From VXNE01 sp965116625 (lineage in GTDB: Bacteria; Pseudomonadota; Gammaproteobacteria; Pseudomonadales; Azotimanducaceae): a DNA stretch of 64,000 nt. The notes under the pieces are model-generated. The model saw only the letters and a list, made by a program, of their open reading frames with translations. It was not told the origin of the DNA and ran no database searches. This document shows, piece by piece, positions 60,504 to 64,000 of the stretch. Position 1 is the first letter of the stretch. Each line of letters starts with the position of its first letter. The translations under genes were made by a program, and so were the position numbers. The stretch is from positions 4,216,001 to 4,280,000 of the forward strand of contig OZ220717.1 of NCBI GenBank assembly GCA_965116625.1. Reading direction: 5' to 3'.

Positions 60504-61502
60504 TCAGGGCTTCCCCAGGAGAAACTTCAACGGAATATGCAGCCGTTCACGCCATGCTCTCGGCGAATGGTCGGCGCCCTCGAAACGGAGCGTGACCCAG
60601 TCCTCGCCGGCCGTGTAACCGTGCTGGCGCATCACCTCGTCCATCCGCTGCTGGAACGGTTCATAAGCGGCATCAAGAGTCTCGGTGCCATGATCGAAAT
60701 AGATCCTGTGGAACCCGGCCGAGGGCAGGTGGTGTTCGAGCCATTGAATGACGACACCATCCCCGATCGGCCAGTGAGACGACATGCAGGCCGCGCCACC
60801 GAAGACCTCCGGGTACTCCGCGATGGCGTAAGCGGAGATCAGGCCACCCATGCTGGAGCCAATGATGAAGGTGTTGCCCCGGTCGGATTGCGTGCGGTAG
60901 GTCTCGTCAATGAACGGCTTGAGTTCATCGACGATGAACTTGAGGTAATTGTCGGCGGTCATTTCCTCGCCGCCCTTCTCAACCGCAAAGCTCTGTCCCT
61001 TCTCCTTCATTAACTGCAGGACCTTGCCGGTGACGGGTTTCTGCGGCATGTACTCGGCTCCCCGCGCACCCTTTGACCAGTCGGCCATCCAGATCGAGAC
61101 GACGATGGCCGGCCTGATCTCGCCATCCGTGACGAGCCGCGTGATGGCCTTGTCCACATCCCAGAACAGGTCCATTCCGGCATAAGGCGAAGTACTGTGG
61201 TCAAACATCATCTGGCCATCGTGCATGTAGATCACCGGGTATCGGTCGCTGGATGCGGGGTCATAACCCTCGGGCAACCAGACATCCACCGGGCGAGGCC
61301 GTATGAGTTCGGTTGGAAACTCCTCGTAGTGGACGATCGAACCTTCTATTGGCGTCGGAGTTCCGGTGGCGACCATTTCCTTCATGAGTTCTTTCTTGTC
61401 CAGATTCCTGTCCTCGGCATGGTACTGGGAACTGCAACCAATGACGCCCAGGCTCAATGCCAGGGCCGCTCGACTTACCCGACCTCTGAGCATTCCCTTC
61501 AT
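60504..61502 (-). CDS. Lipoprotein alpha/beta-hydrolase, putative esterase
   Basis: A 332-residue enterochelin-esterase-like hydrolase. The N-terminus is a lipoprotein signal (ALSLGVIGC). The nucleophile Ser lies in IIGSSMGGLISA, and the acid and His are in DHGTETLD and FEGADHSPRAW. YPVIYMHDGQ is the oxyanion region typical of the family. It may cleave esters or siderophores; the context of the receptor system upstream makes the latter possible but unproven. Ribosome site ACAGG precedes the ATG. Confidence 0.82.
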   Translation of the reverse strand: MKGMLRGRVSRAALALSLGVIGCSSQYHAEDRNLDKKELMKEMVATGTPTPIEGSIVHYEEFPTELIRPRPVDVWLPEGYDPASSDRYPVIYMHDGQMMFDHSTSPYAGMDLFWDVDKAITRLVTDGEIRPAIVVSIWMADWSKGARGAEYMPQKPVTGKVLQLMKEKGQSFAVEKGGEEMTADNYLKFIVDELKPFIDETYRTQSDRGNTFIIGSSMGGLISAYAIAEYPEVFGGAACMSSHWPIGDGVVIQWLEHHLPSAGFHRIYFDHGTETLDAAYEPFQQRMDEVMRQHGYTAGEDWVTLRFEGADHSPRAWRERLHIPLKFLLGKP

Positions 61503-61508
61503 CGCCTG

Positions 61509-62510
61509 TCAGACCGGATCGCCCAGGGCGATCAGGTCGTCCCGAACACGCTGGATTTCGTCTGCTTCCAGTTCGACGGTTCCCGCACCAGCGTTCTGGA
61601 TGGCTTGCCCAACGGTTCGGGTACCGCAGAGCACGTGCGTCGCTCCGGATTGAGCCGCGGTCCAGGCGACTGTCAGTTGCGCGATCGTACAGCCGTGCTT
61701 CTCGGTCAGGTCGGCCCAGCCGGCGAACATGTCGAGCAGGCGCTGCCGGTTCTCGAGCCGGAACCAGGGGAGCCACTCGCCCGCGGTATTGCGGAAGTCG
61801 TCCTCCCTGAATACGCGGTCCAATCCCACCTTGCCGGTGAGCAGGCCCTGCTCGAGTGACCAATAGGTCAATGTCGCGATGTTGTTCTCCGCACAGTAGG
61901 GCAGGATGTCCGCTTCGCGATCGCGCAAGAGCATGCTGTAGCGAAACTGGTCGCTGGCGAGATCGCCGGCCGCGCGGTATGCAGCGAGCTGATCGAGCGA
62001 CACGTTGGAGACGCCGATCGCGCGAATCTTCCCCTGGGCCTTCAGGTCCATGAGACAGCCCATGGTCTCGGGAATGGGTGTGTCCTCGGGTGGCATGGCC
62101 GGCTTGTGGCACTGCAGGAGATCGATATGGTCCACGCCGAGCCGCCGGAGACTGTTCTCGACTTCGATGGCGATCGTGTCGGGTCGCAGGCTGACGTAGT
62201 TCTTTCTGCCGTCCTTCACACCGTTGTAGGAGCCTCGCTCGTCCTCCCACCAGACGCCACATTTCGTGGCAATGACCACCCGGTCGCGCCGGCCCCTGAT
62301 GGCTTTGCCGACAACTTCTTCGGCGTGTCCCCAGCCGTAGGAGGGCGCTGTGTCGATCAGCGTGACGCCACAGTCGAGGGCGGCGTGAATCGCCTCGACG
62401 GATTCATTGTCGTCGGGGCCGGCAAACGTGTCGCCTCCGCCGATCGCCGCCGTGCCGAGCCCGACGATGGAAGCGTCGATTCCCGATGTTCCCAATGGTC
62501 TGTACTGCAT
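61509..62510 (-). CDS. Aldo/keto reductase
   Basis: A 333-residue NAD(P)H-dependent reductase of the AKR superfamily (sugar-type): YRPLGTSGIDASIVGLGTAAIGG, LIDTAPSYGWGHAEEVVGKA with the Asp and Tyr, VVIATKCGV with the Lys, and DLLQCHKP with the His. The NADP-binding end is QNAGAGTVELEADE. The ATG at 62510 (MQYRPLG) is the family start. The esterase gene lies 6 bp downstream and is probably co-transcribed. Confidence 0.88.
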   Translation of the reverse strand: MQYRPLGTSGIDASIVGLGTAAIGGGDTFAGPDDNESVEAIHAALDCGVTLIDTAPSYGWGHAEEVVGKAIRGRRDRVVIATKCGVWWEDERGSYNGVKDGRKNYVSLRPDTIAIEVENSLRRLGVDHIDLLQCHKPAMPPEDTPIPETMGCLMDLKAQGKIRAIGVSNVSLDQLAAYRAAGDLASDQFRYSMLLRDREADILPYCAENNIATLTYWSLEQGLLTGKVGLDRVFREDDFRNTAGEWLPWFRLENRQRLLDMFAGWADLTEKHGCTIAQLTVAWTAAQSGATHVLCGTRTVGQAIQNAGAGTVELEADEIQRVRDDLIALGDPV

Positions 62511-62579
62511 CCAGGGCCTGCCAACGCATCTCAAGAGGGCTCTGCCGAGCGCCGTTTTCCGTGCGGCTATGGTGCATCA

Positions 62580-62638
62580 ATTATTGGGTGATGTCCGGCC
62601 GGCGTATCGATCAGCCTGCCAGCCATTGTGGTTTTATT
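62580..62638 (+). repeat. 59-bp dispersed repeat, copy 2
   Basis: The partner of 59260-59318 (44 of 59 identical). It ends eight bases before the ATG of the ABC transporter gene and lies in the divergent spacer with the aldo/keto reductase. Confidence 0.6.
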
Positions 62639-62645
62639 CGCGGCG

Positions 62646-64000
62646 ATGAGCACCCTCGACTTCGATAACAACGCGCGGGATCGACGCCGTCGGGACGCCA
62701 TTCCTTTCTGGCGCGCAGGGCCGATACCCGCGGCACGCGATCGCGACGAGGTCGAGGATGTCCGCGGCTTCACCGATGTCCTGCGCATCTTCTTTCGCAC
62801 CTGGCCATACCTGCTGCCGATGGTGCTGGGCTACTGGCGCGAACGCGCCATCCTCAGTTGGTCCGGCTGGCGGCGGCTTGGGACGACCGACTGGAACTAC
62901 GGCTATGTCCCCTTCCTCGTTACCGGGCTGCTCGCTGTCGGGCTGCTGACGGGTCTCATCAGCTTTGGGGAGAACTGGCAAACCGACTACCTCGTCTACG
63001 CCGCGATCCTGATGACGCTCCTGGTCTGGGGGCTCATGTTCGTGCGTGGCCAAGCGTTTGCCTGGAGCGCCGTTGCGCTGGTCGCCGTCGGCATCGCCGC
63101 CAACCTGTTTGCCGTTCTTGTGGTCGCCGGCTGGCTGGACAACGTTTTCGTCGGGATGGTCAGCTTCGGTTGCCTGTCCATGTGGCTGCTGCAGTACCGC
63201 CTTGTCGAGGGAGAGCTACAGCTTCGCCTGCGCCTCGGCTGTCACCTCGTGTACTACTACATCATCGTCTGGCTGGAGATGCTGGTGGGCGTGGTGGTCG
63301 GCCTTTTCACCGTGGACCTCCTGAACCAGTCGATTCTCCAGGCCGAACCGCTGACGCCGTTCCTGGCGGACTTCGTCGGCCGCGGGGATCTTGCCGACGG
63401 TGCCCTGGAAACGCTCACGACGGCGCAGCGCCAGGAACTGCAGTGGACCTACATGGTCATCATCGTCGTGGTCGGCGTGCTGACCTTTCCGTTCGGGGTC
63501 GCGCTGCCCTACTACAACGTCTGGATCATGCAGCAGATCAACCAGGACCTGCGCCTCGCGCTGGTCGAGCGCTGGCACCAGTTGTCGCTGCGCTATCACG
63601 GCGACCACCGGGTCGGCGACTCGGTGTACCGCATCTACCAGGACTCGGCGCAGGTCACGGCCATCATCGGCATGCTGGTCAGCGTCGTCACCCAGGTGAC
63701 CCAGTACACGATCACGATCCTGTTCGTCACGGCGCTGGACCCGATCCTGGGTCTGATGGGCGTCACGATCGCCATCCTCGCGCTCGGTTGGGCGCGCTGG
63801 TTCTCGCCGCGGGTAAGGACCCGTTCGCTGGTGGCCCGGGAGACCAATTCCGACCTGACCTCGCGCATCCAGGAGGTCCTCGGAGCGGTCAAGGTCACCA
63901 AGGCGTACGGACGTGAGGCGGATGAGCAAGAGCGCTTCGAGGAAGACAGCGTCGTTGCGTTCAATGCCGCCCACAAGGTGCGCTCGCTGGTCGCCGTCGT
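62646..64000 (+). CDS. ABC transporter permease/ATP-binding protein, N-terminal part
   Basis: The gene runs off the right edge; about 451 residues are visible, all transmembrane domain. A basic start (ARDRRRRDAIPFWR) precedes extra membrane segments (about 90-200), then a type-I ABC exporter domain with NQDLRLALVERWHQLSLRYH, YRIYQDSAQVTAIIGMLVS and the coupling segment SRIQEVLGAVKVTKAYGREA. The ATP-binding domain should be beyond the edge. The substrate is not known. Confidence 0.85.
   Translation, partial: MSTLDFDNNARDRRRRDAIPFWRAGPIPAARDRDEVEDVRGFTDVLRIFFRTWPYLLPMVLGYWRERAILSWSGWRRLGTTDWNYGYVPFLVTGLLAVGLLTGLISFGENWQTDYLVYAAILMTLLVWGLMFVRGQAFAWSAVALVAVGIAANLFAVLVVAGWLDNVFVGMVSFGCLSMWLLQYRLVEGELQLRLRLGCHLVYYYIIVWLEMLVGVVVGLFTVDLLNQSILQAEPLTPFLADFVGRGDLADGALETLTTAQRQELQWTYMVIIVVVGVLTFPFGVALPYYNVWIMQQINQDLRLALVERWHQLSLRYHGDHRVGDSVYRIYQDSAQVTAIIGMLVSVVTQVTQYTITILFVTALDPILGLMGVTIAILALGWARWFSPRVRTRSLVARETNSDLTSRIQEVLGAVKVTKAYGREADEQERFEEDSVVAFNAAHKVRSLVAV

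Overview
The window is GC-rich, densely coding DNA from a gammaproteobacterium. The evidence is the gene order. A division and cell-wall cluster (mraZ to ftsZ) is followed by rnpB-rsmI-lpoA-yraN-dolP, sspB/sspA-petCBA-rpsI-rplM-zapE, hisD-ibaG-cax-kdsC-lptCAB-rpoN-hpf-ptsN-npr, pmbA-tldD-yhdP-mreDCB and gatCAB, all characteristic gammaproteobacterial neighbourhoods. A genus cannot be assigned from sequence alone.

Layout. 1-5.1 kb: the end of an HlyD-type adaptor gene (runs off the left edge), an M23 peptidase, a DciA-like protein, an Eis-like acetyltransferase, a homocysteine methyltransferase-like protein and a deazaflavin-type nitroreductase. 5.3-18.8 kb: the dcw cluster on the minus strand, read from an MraZ-type operator (three boxes at 10-bp spacing) through mraZ, rsmH, ftsL, ftsI, murE, mraY, murD, ftsW, murC, ftsQ, ftsA and ftsZ. 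murF, murG, ddlB and lpxC are absent from their usual places. 18.9-19.3 kb: RNase P RNA. 19.3-49.7 kb: envelope, respiration, ribosome, nitrogen-PTS and rod-shape genes. 49.9-57.2 kb: an iron-type surface signalling set (ECF sigma factor, FecR, TonB receptor with STN domain) plus a thioredoxin-fold lipoprotein. 57.3-64 kb: accessory genes (ThuA-like, a 45-residue ORF, an exported C13 legumain-like peptidase, an enolase-superfamily enzyme, an esterase, an aldo/keto reductase) and an ABC transporter that runs off the right edge.

The most unusual signal is a set of short palindromic repeats that sit inside, or exactly at the ends of, essential genes and are translated. Family A is about 45 bp with a GCGAGGGG/CCCCTCGC stem. 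It forms a six-unit in-frame array that adds about 100 residues to MurC, ends MurE, makes the tail of LptA (in another reading frame), lies beyond PmbA, has a related shorter form inside MurD, and sits as an insertion in one of two copies of a MITE-like element. Family B (TTCCATGGAACAA ends) makes a duplicated C-terminal tail on FtsI and recurs, inverted, between mreB and gatC. The MITE (TIR CCCGCATATCTCACCAAGG) is present twice, at 36.3 and 52.4 kb; comparing the copies shows an empty and an occupied site for family A. Two further repeat pairs lie at 22.8-23.0 kb and at 59.3/62.6 kb. The behaviour resembles Rickettsia palindromic elements, which also insert in frame in genes, but the sequences here are not ones I recognise.
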